Assembly: GCA_012729765.1 (NCBI GenBank)
Contig: JAAYCM010000033.1
Location: forward strand, 1 to 64,000
Source of the DNA: Chloroflexota bacterium
GTDB taxonomy: Bacteria; Chloroflexota; Anaerolineae; Aggregatilineales; Aggregatilineaceae
Length of the DNA: 64,000 bases
Reading direction: 5' to 3'
Part shown: piece by piece, positions 37,801 through 45,515 of the stretch
Position numbering within the stretch: position 1 is the stretch's first letter
Layout: the number at the start of each line of letters is the position of its first letter
Translations under genes and position numbers: made by a program
Notes under the pieces: generated by a model
What the model saw: only the letters and a program-made list of their open reading frames with translations
Databases searched by the model: none
What the model was told of the DNA's origin: nothing

Positions 37801-39441
37801 GCGGTCAGCCCGGACGGCACGCGCATCGCCTCGGCCAGCGGCGACGGTACGATCCGGCTGTGGGACACCGCCACCGGGGAGCCGGTCGGGGAGCCGCTGG
37901 AAGGTCACGACGATATGGTCTATACCGTCGCCTTCAGCCCGGATGGCCGCATCCTGGCCTCAGGCAGCGCCGACAACACCATTCGGCTGTGGGATGTCGC
38001 AACCGGCGAGCGGATTGGCCGGGCGCTGACCGGCCATACCAACTGGGTGTGGCGTGTCGCCTTCAGTCCTGACGGCAGTATCCTGGCCTCAGGCAGCGCC
38101 GACAACACCATCCGGTTCTGGAATCCCGATGACGGCACACCGTTCGGTCGCCCGCTGGAAGGGCACACCAACTGGGTGCGCAGCATCGCCTTCAGCCCCG
38201 ATGGCGCACTGCTGGCCTCAGGCAGCACCGACGACACCGCCCGCCTGTGGGATGTCGAAACCGGGCAGCCGGTCGGGGCACCGATGACCGGCCACACCGA
38301 CCATATCTGGAGTGTCGCCTTCAGTCCCGATGGCCGCCTGCTGGCATCTGGCGCTGAGGATACGAGCGTGCTGCTGTGGCAGGTGCAGCGGCGCAGTCTC
38401 CTGGCGCGCGAGCTGGGCCAGCACGAGGATATTATCGAGGCGGTCGCCTTCAGCCCGGATGGCAGCATCCTGGCCTCGGCGGGCGGATCGCCTTCCGGCA
38501 CCGCGCGCGACAGCAGCATCCGGCTCTGGGATCGCGACTCCGGCACGGTCAGCGCCACGCTGGACGGGCACGAGGGTCAGATCACGAGTCTGGCGTTCAG
38601 CCCCGATGGCAGCATCCTGGCCTCGGCGGGTGAGGACCGGCAGGTTATGTTGTGGGATGTCGCCCGTGGAGAACGCCTCGGCGAGCCGCTGCACGGGCAC
38701 CGCAACGCCGTTTTCGCGGTGGCCTTCAGCCCCGATGGCACACGCCTCGCCTCAGCCGGGGACGATGGCATGATTATATTGTGGGACGTCGCCACGCACG
38801 AGCGGGTTGGACAGCCGCTCGTCGGCCACCGTGACGGCATCTTCTGCCTCGCCTTCAGCCCCGACGGACTGATTCTCGCCTCAGGCAGCCGCGACACAAC
38901 GGTGATGCTGTGGGACCCGACGACCGGGCAGCCGGTTGGGGAGCCACTGGCCGGACACAGCCTGGACGTGGAAAGCATCGCGTTCAGTCCGGATGGCAGT
39001 ATCCTGGCCTCGGCCAGCCGCGATCTGACCATTGTGCTGTGGGATGTCGCCACGCGCACACCGATCCGGCAGCCGCTCAGCGGCCATACCAATTATCTCA
39101 CCAGCGTGGTTTTCAGCCCCGATGGCCGCCAACTGGCGTCGGGCAGTTGGGATACGACGATCATGCTGTGGGATGTGCGGGCCGGCGCGGCGCTGGCAGC
39201 GTTTCGGGGGCACGATGACACGGTGAGCGGTGTGGCGTTCAGCTCGGACGGGCAGACGGTGGCATCGGGCAGTTGGGACGAGACGGTAATGCTGTGGGAT
39301 GTGAACCAGGCGCACTGGCGCGAGCAAGCCTGCCACGTGGCGAATCGCAATCTCACCCCGCTCGAATGGGCGCAGTTCTTCCAGGCCGAGCCATATCGGG
39401 AAACCTGCCCCGATCTCTCCGGCCAGCCGGAAACTGGCTAG
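34882..39441 (+). CDS. Ser/Thr kinase-STAND NTPase-TM-WD40 fusion protein
   Basis: A 1519-aa protein with a GTG start 8 nt after AAGGAG. Residues 8-270 form a PknB-type kinase: GVGGFAAVYRAF loop, AIKVI lysine, catalytic loop HRDITPANILL (Thr where Lys is usual) near 133, DFG near 153. Residues about 325-740 form an nSTAND1-type NTPase: NPYKGLRAF, FFGR, Walker A GPSGSGKSSVVK near 367, Walker B LVLVIDQFEELF. One membrane helix lies near 776-797, then a coiled coil (RQRRAERAEDNAVAERDRAD). The remainder (about 877-1490) is 14 WD40 repeats, enough for two seven-blade propellers, and a Cys-containing tail (EQACHV ... YRETCPD). The topology predicts kinase inside and propellers outside. A ligand on the propellers could drive STAND oligomerisation and kinase activation; that mechanism is inferred. 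Confidence 0.93.
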   Translation: MENLSGQVIRGYELRELIGVGGFAAVYRAFQPSVEREVAIKVILPRYANNPEFVRRFDAEAQMIARLEHLHIVPLYDYWREPNNAYLVMRWLRGGSVFNSLQREGPWPIPMVARLLEQVATALSVAHRQGIIHRDITPANILLDEQKNAYLADFGIAKNIIEEDELRQQEEHLYGSPAYMAPERILREPATPQTDIYSLGIVLYQLLVGKPPFEAPTHTTLMRKQLHDPLPPLQLQRPDLPHTFNVVILQATAKNPDARYHDALSMLDSFYEAMRLSKQEVRTPVSAAGSSGGETMPLEGVNTTIQLDSVPQVATRVLEPPNPYKGLRAFDEADASDFFGRAELVQTLLDRLMDDEPGGGRFLAVIGPSGSGKSSVVKAGVIPMLREGAIPGSERWFIAKMVPGANPFEELENALLGVAVSSAEGLGKQLRSGPRGLLEAVGQILPAPGGGHSADLVLVIDQFEELFTLASDEAGRTLFLDSLRTAVTAPESRLRVVLTLRADFYDRPLLYAGFGELIRRHTEVILPLAASELQQAITAPANRVGLALEAGLVAEIVAGLNEQPGALPLLQFALTELYERRENGMLTLDAYHASGGVSGALARRAEELYVGLDEHKQAAARQMFLRLVALGEGTEDTRRRVRWAELISIGEDKATMQAVIDAFGAYRLLTLDRDPQTREPTVEIAHEALICEWRRLRRWLDENRDDLRTQQQLAAATTEWLVTGRDPSYLATGSRLVQFETLGGESDEQVSLALNADETAYLQASIALRQRAVRRLRLFIAGLIVFSIVALALALFAFDRQRRAERAEDNAVAERDRADIQAAISRSGELAVRALSNLDRRDTSLLLSLEAVNAADTFEAWRSVMAGLQASPRLTMFLHDPTAEVRSVAYSPDGAWLAAGGRDGEIVLWDMRAERPTAQRITTGSGINSLVFSPDSRLLITGSADGTVSRLEIETGEPVGEPLSGHEDAVWGVAVSPDGTRIASASGDGTIRLWDTATGEPVGEPLEGHDDMVYTVAFSPDGRILASGSADNTIRLWDVATGERIGRALTGHTNWVWRVAFSPDGSILASGSADNTIRFWNPDDGTPFGRPLEGHTNWVRSIAFSPDGALLASGSTDDTARLWDVETGQPVGAPMTGHTDHIWSVAFSPDGRLLASGAEDTSVLLWQVQRRSLLARELGQHEDIIEAVAFSPDGSILASAGGSPSGTARDSSIRLWDRDSGTVSATLDGHEGQITSLAFSPDGSILASAGEDRQVMLWDVARGERLGEPLHGHRNAVFAVAFSPDGTRLASAGDDGMIILWDVATHERVGQPLVGHRDGIFCLAFSPDGLILASGSRDTTVMLWDPTTGQPVGEPLAGHSLDVESIAFSPDGSILASASRDLTIVLWDVATRTPIRQPLSGHTNYLTSVVFSPDGRQLASGSWDTTIMLWDVRAGAALAAFRGHDDTVSGVAFSSDGQTVASGSWDETVMLWDVNQAHWREQACHVANRNLTPLEWAQFFQAEPYRETCPDLSGQPETG

Positions 39442-39989
39442 CCTTCCTCGCCGGTGGCGGGCTTGAAGAACACGGCCAGATGCAGCGTGCCCAGAATCAG
39501 CCGGTCGCCATGCGCGATGGCGTATTCCTGATAGGGCAGCAGGCGCTCGTCATTGAGATAGGTCCCGTTGGAGCTGGCCAGGTCGATCACGACGAGGCGG
39601 TCGCCGCGGCGCAGCAGCATACAGTGTCGCCGCGAAACGCCGTGCTGCACCGAATTGAACTCGGTCAGGTCCAGCACATCTTCCGCGCTCGGAAAGGCAT
39701 GCCGCCCCAACACGACCGGCAGATCAGCGGTGAGCGTCTTGCAGATGCCGGATGGCAAAAACTGCAGGATCGCCAGGCTGCCGGGGCCAAAGCCGGTATC
39801 ACCCTGGTGCACGATCGGGGGCGTAAAGGGGCGGCGCGCGATCAGGTTGGTGGTTGGCTCGAACTGTGTCCCGACCGGCTGGCCGCACCACGCGCACAAC
39901 TCGTCTTCCGGTTGCAGCGTAGCGCCACAGCGCGAACAAACCAGGGATGGATCGTCAGGCTCAGAGGACAGATCAGAAGAAGGCGTCAT
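39438..39989 (-). CDS. Zinc-ribbon/FHA-domain protein (second of two)
   Basis: A 183-aa protein with an N-terminal zinc ribbon (CSRCGATLQPEDELCAWCG) and a C-terminal FHA domain near residues 95-175. Phosphothreonine-pocket residues are present: VLGRH, NSVQHGVSRRHCMLLRRGDR, DLASSNGTYLNDERL. Its architecture matches the FHA protein at 32418. Its stop codon overlaps the stop of the convergent kinase gene through a shared CTAG. It is a likely reader of phosphorylation by that kinase. The ribosome site is weak. Confidence 0.88.
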   Translation of the reverse strand: MTPSSDLSSEPDDPSLVCSRCGATLQPEDELCAWCGQPVGTQFEPTTNLIARRPFTPPIVHQGDTGFGPGSLAILQFLPSGICKTLTADLPVVLGRHAFPSAEDVLDLTEFNSVQHGVSRRHCMLLRRGDRLVVIDLASSNGTYLNDERLLPYQEYAIAHGDRLILGTLHLAVFFKPATGEEG

Positions 39990-40128
39990 TATTAGCTCAA
40001 TTTCTTAAGATCAATCAACCAGGTAATCAGCCATACACACTTTTTCGTATTTCAGCATACGCGCTGCCCCGCCAAAGCGCAATCCTTTCTGGCGAAAAGC
40101 TCCAACTCAGCAGCGCGTCACATTTGCT

Positions 40129-40145
40129 TATAACTTCTAGTTATA
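40129..40145. repeat. Short hairpin downstream of the TIR-STAND gene
   Basis: Arms TATAACT (40129-40135) and AGTTATA (40139-40145) with a 3-nt loop lie 50 bp beyond the stop of the TIR-STAND gene and upstream of the FHA gene. It is AT-rich and lacks a T-run, so it is a weak terminator or promoter-region palindrome. Confidence 0.3.
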
Positions 40146-40194
40146 GCTTAGCTGCAAAGCGCCCAATCCGGCAATCGGGATGCGGCGCCGCCCT

Positions 40195-43100
40195 TTAGAT
40201 GACCTGGCCGAGCCACACTTCCAGCACGCGCACATCACCGGCATTATCGCCCAGGACGACCCGGCGCGCATCGACCGCCGCCAGGCATACCGGCTCCTCG
40301 ACCAGGTGCAGCACGGCCAGTTGCGTGCCCGCCACCAGGTCCCACAGCCGCAGCGTGTGATCATATGAGGCCGAGAGCGCATGGCGGCCATCCGGCAGGG
40401 CCGCAACGTCGCGCACCGCCGCGCGGTGTCCGGCCAGCGTGCGCAGCATCGCGCCCGTTTCCAGGTCCCACACCCGCAGCATGCCATCCCCGCCCGCTGA
40501 AATCACCTGCTGGCTGCCGGGCAGCGCCGCCACGCTCAGCACCGGGCCGGTGTGCCCCTTCAATACACGCAGCGCCGCGCCAGCGTCGAGGTCCCATAAT
40601 CGCAGCGTGCGGTCGCCGGAGGCCGAGATCGCGCGCCGCCCCTGCGGCAGCACGATCAGAGCGTTCACCAGATCGTCGTGCCCGGCCATGATACGGATCG
40701 TCTCACCGGATTCGACGTCCCACAGCCGCAGTGAGCCGTCATACGCCGCCGAGAGCGCGCGCCGGCCATCCGGCAGGGCTGCCAGTCCGAGGACGCCGCT
40801 GGAATGGCCATGCAGGATACGGATCGTCTCGCCAGATTCGAGGTTCCACAGCCGCAGCGCGCCATCCGAGAGCGACGAGAGCACGTGCCGCCCATCGGGC
40901 AGCGCTGCCAGCTTGAGGATCGGCTCGGTCCGCCCTGGCGTCAGCCGCCGCCCCTGGCCCGCCACCAGGTCCCACAGTTGGAGCGTGCCGTCGAACGAGG
41001 CCGAAAGCGCCTGCTCCCCACCCGGCAGCAGTGTCAGGCTGCGGATCGACCAGCCGCGCTCGCGCACCGGCGGGATTGGCTCGTCGGCGCTCCGAACGTC
41101 CCACAGGCGCAGCGTGCCATCTTCCGAGGCCGAAATCACCCGCCGCCCGTCCGGCAGGGCTGTCACGCCGTTGACCGGCCCCTGGTGTCCGCGCAGCACC
41201 CGGAGTGCGGTGCCGCTGTCCAGGTCCCACAGGCGCAGCGTGCGGTCCGCCGAAGCCGAGATCGCGCGCCGGCCATCCGGCAGGGCCACGACCGCGCTCA
41301 CCGAGCCGCTGTGACCTTCCAGCACATACAGCGCGGCGCCCGTTTCCAGGTCCCACACCCGCACACTGCGATCATTCGAGGCGGACAGGACACGGCGATA
41401 GTCGGGCGGCACCAGCGCCACGCCGAGCACCAGCCCTTGATGCCCCTCGAAACTGTGCAGCAGCTCGCCGCTGTCCAGGTCCCACAAGCGCAGGCTGCGA
41501 TCGAACGAGGCCGAGAGCGCACGCTGGCCGTCCGGCAGCACGATCACGCTGTTGATCGAGCGGGTATGGCCTTCCAATACGCGCAGTGTCTCGCCGGTTT
41601 CGACGTCCCACAGCCGCAGCGTGCCATCCCACGAGGCCGAGAGGGCGCGCCGCCCGTCCGGCAAGATCGAGACGCTGCGCACCGAGCCGATATGGCCTTC
41701 CAGCACCCGCAGTGTCTCGCCGGTTTCGACGTCCCACAGCCGCAGTGTCAGGTCGTCGGAGACAGACAGCGCGCGGCGGCCATCGGGCAGCACCGCGATA
41801 TCGTAGACCGGCTCGGCATGCCCTTCCAGCACCCGCAGTGTCTCGCCGGTTTCGACGTCCCACAGCCGCATCGCCGGAATATCCGAGGCCGAGATCGCGC
41901 GCCGGCCATCCGGCAGCACGCGTGCGATCAGCACTGGCTCGGCATGCCCCTTCAGCACCCGCAGCGGGGCCGGATCGAGCGGAAAACGCCACGCGTCGGC
42001 GGTGCGCAGATGGGCATAGCCCGCTAGCCAGGCATCGCACCGATCGCCCAGCTCGCGGTCGCCCTGATGGTGTGCGCGCTCGCGGATGTGCTGGATCAGG
42101 TAAATTGGGCCGCGCCCGGCGTCCGGCTGCCCACCGTGCAGATGATAGGCTTCCCAGTCCAGCAGCCGCTCCAGCCGATAGAGCGCGTCGAGCCGCTGCC
42201 CCACCGCCGCCAGCGCCAGCCGGGTCGCGGCCAGGTCGTCACGCAGCGCCAGAATCCCGCGCGCGCCCGCCTCGGCCTGGATACGCTGCGGCGTGCGATA
42301 AGCTTCGACTAATCGCCGGGCGGCGTGCGGCAGAGCAGGGTCCGGCAGTGCGCGGCGGATGACATGTTCGCGGATCAGGCGGTGCACGCCGATCGTATCC
42401 GGCGCAAGGGTTTCGATCAGATTCGCAGCGGTGAGCGCGGCCAGCGCCGGGGGTAGATCATCCGCGCTGGCAGCCAGAAGGCCCAGCCGCGCCAGCGGAA
42501 CAGGCCCGTCAGCATAGGCGGCGGCCAGCATGAGTACCTGTCGCGCCGCGTCATCCAGACGTGCCCAGTGCCAGTCCATCAGGACGCGCACGGCAGCAGA
42601 ATCGCGCTCGGCAGGCGGCGCATCCTGGCCCGGCACGTGTGCCTGCAGGGCGGCCAGCAGCGCTTCGACATCCTCAACGGGTGTTCCGCGCAGCGCCCCG
42701 GCTGCCAGACTCAGCACCAGGGGCAGGCCGCCGAGATAGGCCGCCAGCCGGTCGAGCGCCGGGCAGGCGGGACAGGCCGCGTGCAGCACGGCGAGCGCTT
42801 CATCTGGCGCGAGCGGGCCGACTTCCAGCAGGTCGAAATCAGCCAGGGCGGCAGCCTGTTCCGACGTGATCAGCAGCCGGGCGTGCAGGTCCGTAATATG
42901 CAGGTTCGGGCCGATCTCGCGCTGCATGATATCCGCCGGGTTGGCCGCCCCATCGACGATCAACAGCGCATCGTCCTGGCGCTGGAGCAGCAGGCGGTGA
43001 AAAGCCGCCACCAGCAGGTGATCGCGCTGTGCGAGATCGGGCGTCGGCCCGGCTGCCGACAGGCCCAGCGTCTCGGCCAGCATCCCGATCTCGTGCGCCC

Positions 43101-43722
43101 AGGCCCGCCCGCCGTCGATCCAGAAGATGCCGCCCGGATACGTCGCGCGCTGGCGGTGTGTATACTCCAGCGCGAGCTGCGTCTTGCCACTCCCGGCTGG
43201 CCCATGCAGCACCACTGGGCGCGCCATTTCGGGCCGGTCCATGCTGTGCAGGGTGCGATGCAGCGTCGCCAGCAGCGCCTCGCGGCCCGCGAAGGTCGCC
43301 AGCCGGGGCCGCAGCGCCGCCCCCTGATCCTGAGCACGGGGCAGTGCAGCGACTAGATCGGCGGCGACCTGCTCCAGCTCGCGCCCTACCGCATCGATCA
43401 CGGTCAGATCGCGCAGGGCGGCAGGCAGATCAACCGGATCGAGCCGGACGACCAGCAGGCGCGGGGCCGATGCCGGAACCATCCCGGTGCGCGCCAGCGC
43501 CCATGCTAAATCACGCAGCGTCGGCTGCTCGCTCTGTACCGAGCTTGCGCTAACAGCGAACAGCACGCCTACACTGCTGTCAATCGCGTGCTGCACGACC
43601 TCATCCGGGCTGGCGTCGTCCGCCAGCCAGACCGGCTGCCCGGTGGATGCTTCGAGCAGGCGCTGCAGATCGTGCAGGCGTGCGCGATCGGCGCGGGCAT
43701 AGGATACAACCAGGTGCGTCAC
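40195..43722 (-). CDS. TIR-STAND (NB-ARC-like)-WD40 protein
   Basis: A 1175-aa soluble protein with a GTG start 8 nt after AGGAG. Residues 1-115 form a TIR domain (HLVVSYARADRARLHDLQRLLE, VWLADD, VLFAVSASSVQS). The position of the NADase catalytic Glu appears to be Asp (PTLRDLAWAL). Residues about 140-430 are an NB-ARC-type NTPase: FAGREALLATLHR, Walker A GPAGSGKTQLALEY near 174, DALLIVDGA, a GLPLVLSLAAG motif, then winged-helix and helical parts. From about 586 to the end there are 14 WD40-like units. The order effector-NTPase-sensor is that of STAND immune proteins such as Avs and plant NLRs, so antiphage sensing is plausible but not shown. No TM helix is seen. Confidence 0.92.
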   Translation of the reverse strand: MTHLVVSYARADRARLHDLQRLLEASTGQPVWLADDASPDEVVQHAIDSSVGVLFAVSASSVQSEQPTLRDLAWALARTGMVPASAPRLLVVRLDPVDLPAALRDLTVIDAVGRELEQVAADLVAALPRAQDQGAALRPRLATFAGREALLATLHRTLHSMDRPEMARPVVLHGPAGSGKTQLALEYTHRQRATYPGGIFWIDGGRAWAHEIGMLAETLGLSAAGPTPDLAQRDHLLVAAFHRLLLQRQDDALLIVDGAANPADIMQREIGPNLHITDLHARLLITSEQAAALADFDLLEVGPLAPDEALAVLHAACPACPALDRLAAYLGGLPLVLSLAAGALRGTPVEDVEALLAALQAHVPGQDAPPAERDSAAVRVLMDWHWARLDDAARQVLMLAAAYADGPVPLARLGLLAASADDLPPALAALTAANLIETLAPDTIGVHRLIREHVIRRALPDPALPHAARRLVEAYRTPQRIQAEAGARGILALRDDLAATRLALAAVGQRLDALYRLERLLDWEAYHLHGGQPDAGRGPIYLIQHIRERAHHQGDRELGDRCDAWLAGYAHLRTADAWRFPLDPAPLRVLKGHAEPVLIARVLPDGRRAISASDIPAMRLWDVETGETLRVLEGHAEPVYDIAVLPDGRRALSVSDDLTLRLWDVETGETLRVLEGHIGSVRSVSILPDGRRALSASWDGTLRLWDVETGETLRVLEGHTRSINSVIVLPDGQRALSASFDRSLRLWDLDSGELLHSFEGHQGLVLGVALVPPDYRRVLSASNDRSVRVWDLETGAALYVLEGHSGSVSAVVALPDGRRAISASADRTLRLWDLDSGTALRVLRGHQGPVNGVTALPDGRRVISASEDGTLRLWDVRSADEPIPPVRERGWSIRSLTLLPGGEQALSASFDGTLQLWDLVAGQGRRLTPGRTEPILKLAALPDGRHVLSSLSDGALRLWNLESGETIRILHGHSSGVLGLAALPDGRRALSAAYDGSLRLWDVESGETIRIMAGHDDLVNALIVLPQGRRAISASGDRTLRLWDLDAGAALRVLKGHTGPVLSVAALPGSQQVISAGGDGMLRVWDLETGAMLRTLAGHRAAVRDVAALPDGRHALSASYDHTLRLWDLVAGTQLAVLHLVEEPVCLAAVDARRVVLGDNAGDVRVLEVWLGQVI

Positions 43723-44035
43723 GACGCTGGCTCCTGAAGCTTAACAGACAGAATGCGGGATGCGGCAGATGGCTCCCTGCTAGCGGCAATTGTAGCGGCC
43801 CGGCCCGGTTTGGGAAATTGTGCCGCACAGCAGGCGCGTTTTATGCTTTTTGCCAATACAAACCGACTCACAGCCGAAAAGCAACGAACATCGGCTGGCG
43901 TGAATGAATAAATAGTCGTATCATAAAGGCGGCGATGGGGATAAATCAAATATAACTTCTTTCCAAATGAACTAGGGCAGCCGATCCAACCTGAGCGCAT
44001 CCGCCGTCGTTCGGGGGTTGAGGGGAAGGGGAACG
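43723..44035. other. Divergent intergenic region, TIR-STAND / receiver
   Basis: A 313-bp region that must hold promoters for both directions. The right half is AT-rich (around 43900-43965, with ATATAAC). No clear -35/-10 pair, repeat or small gene was identified. Confidence 0.35.
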
Positions 44036-44431
44036 ATGGCTAAACAGGTTCTCATCGTAGACGATAACGCCGACAACCGTGCGCTGTTGTACTACGCCTT
44101 GATGACGCGCAGCTACGACATCCACCAGGCGGCATTGGGCAGTGAAGCCCAAACTCTGCTGAAGAATACGCGCTTCGATCTGGCTCTGCTCGATATCGAG
44201 CTGCCCGACGCCAGTGGCCTGGAATTGGCCGCCCAACTGCGCGAGTTGTATCCCGATGTGGTGCTGATCGTGCTCTCGGCCAATGACAGTATCTCGCTGA
44301 TGGAAACTGCGCGCGGGCTGGGCGTTAATGCCTACGCCGTCAAACCCTTTAACCTGCCCGAAGTGCTTAAATTTATCCAGGACTTTGACTCGGACCTGAT
44401 CAAGGCTGACAGCACGATGAAGATGCTTTAG
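44036..44431 (+). CDS. Single-domain response regulator (receiver only)
   Basis: A 131-aa CheY-like receiver. The acidic pair lies in VLIVDDN, the phospho-acceptor in LALLDIELPDASG, the Ser switch in VLSAND and the Lys in AVKPFN. There is no output domain. ATG 44036 follows a GGGGAAGGGG run, and a TTG six codons earlier is less likely. It is the first of three receivers around the kinase at 45516, so it may work as a phosphorelay intermediate or by protein contact. Confidence 0.88.
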   Translation: MAKQVLIVDDNADNRALLYYALMTRSYDIHQAALGSEAQTLLKNTRFDLALLDIELPDASGLELAAQLRELYPDVVLIVLSANDSISLMETARGLGVNAYAVKPFNLPEVLKFIQDFDSDLIKADSTMKML

Positions 44432-44479
44432 TTGGGCAGCGCCGCCTGCGTCTGCCACCCATCGTCCGTTCAAGGGGGT

Positions 44480-44512
44480 CTGCCGCTGAGCGGCAGGTCG
44501 CGCATAGCGCGA
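44480..44512 (+). promoter_or_regulatory. Two adjacent tight hairpins in the leader of the binding-protein gene
   Basis: CTGCCGC-TGA-GCGGCAG (44480-44496) and TCGCGC-ATA-GCGCGA (44498-44512) are perfect stems with 3-nt loops placed back to back. They end at the GAGGAG ribosome site (about 44511-44516) of the downstream gene. They could stabilise the mRNA or limit ribosome access. Confidence 0.45.
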
Positions 44513-44526
44513 GGAGAGAAACGACA

Positions 44527-45483
44527 ATGGTTCATCAGAAATGGCAGCTTTCGAAGGGTGTTCGGTGGCTGGTCCTGGTGCTGCTGATCGGCAGCCTGGT
44601 ACTGGCAGCGTGCGACGATGATAACGGGGAGAACGAGAGCACGCCGGTGCCCACCGAGCCAGCCGAGGTCACGCTGGGGTTGGCGGTATCCAATCTCAGC
44701 AACCCGTTCTTTGTCTCGCTGCGCGACGGCGCGCAAACCGCCGCTGATCGCCTGGGCGTGCAGCTTTTGGTCGAGGATGCACAAGACAATCCTGAGACAC
44801 AGCTTGAGCAGATTCAATCCCTGATCGACCAGGGCGTGAGCGCGCTGCTGATCAACCCGGTGGGCGGTGAGGACGTAGTGCCGGCCATCGAAGCGGCCAA
44901 TGAGGCCGGAATCCCGGTCTTTACGCTGGATCGCAGCGCCGCCGGTGGCGAGATCGTCTCGCATGTCGCGTCGGACAACTTCGCGGGTGGTGAGATGGCC
45001 GGCGATCATCTGGCCGAGCGACTGGGCCGGCAGGGTAAGGTCGTCGAGCTGCAAGGCATCCCCGGCACATCGGCGGCTGAGGCGCGCGGCGCGGGCTTCA
45101 ACGAGGCGATAGCTGCCTATCCGGATATCGAGGTTATCGTGCAGCAGACTGCCAACTTCGATCGCGCTGAGGGCCAGGAAGTCTTTGCCGCGATTCTGGA
45201 AGAGCAGCCGGAGATCGACGGCGTCTTTGCCCACAACGACGAGATGATCCTGGGGGCGCTCGAAGCGGCGCGTGAGGCCGAGCGGGCCGATGATATTGTA
45301 TTTATCGGCTTCGACGCGGTCGAGGACGCGGTGACTGCCGTCGAGAACGGCGATCTGGCCGCCACCATCGCCCAGCAGCCCGCCGAAATGGGCCGCCTGG
45401 GTATGGAAGCAGCCGTTGACTATCTGAACGGCGAAGAGGTCGCGGAGTCCATCCCGGTAGACCTGGCGCTGATCATCCAGTAG
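44527..45483 (+). CDS. RbsB-like periplasmic binding lipoprotein, no transporter attached
   Basis: A 318-aa protein with a lipoprotein signal (LVLVLLIGSLVLAACDDD). The fold is of the ribose/galactose-binding type: GLAVSNLSNPFFVSLRDGAQTAADRLG, LIDQGVSALLINPVG, VFTLDRSAAGGE, VFAHNDEMILGALEA, VFIGFDAVEDAV. Such proteins normally feed sugar ABC transporters, but no permease or ATPase is nearby. The next gene (33 bp on) is a membrane histidine kinase, so it more likely delivers a sugar or autoinducer signal to that kinase, as LuxP does for LuxQ. That role is inferred. Confidence 0.88.
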   Translation: MVHQKWQLSKGVRWLVLVLLIGSLVLAACDDDNGENESTPVPTEPAEVTLGLAVSNLSNPFFVSLRDGAQTAADRLGVQLLVEDAQDNPETQLEQIQSLIDQGVSALLINPVGGEDVVPAIEAANEAGIPVFTLDRSAAGGEIVSHVASDNFAGGEMAGDHLAERLGRQGKVVELQGIPGTSAAEARGAGFNEAIAAYPDIEVIVQQTANFDRAEGQEVFAAILEEQPEIDGVFAHNDEMILGALEAAREAERADDIVFIGFDAVEDAVTAVENGDLAATIAQQPAEMGRLGMEAAVDYLNGEEVAESIPVDLALIIQ

Positions 45484-45515
45484 TACTTGGCAGTAGAGTT
45501 AGGCCGGAGGCGGCG

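Noticed and set aside
37510-39320. Tandem DNA repeats as a CRISPR-like or satellite array.
   Set aside because: The periodicity of about 129 bp encodes WD40 blades in frame. The same holds for 40200-41970 on the other strand.
44527-45483. Start of a sugar ABC transport operon.
   Set aside because: No permease or ATPase follows. The neighbours are a kinase and receivers, so a sensing role is preferred.
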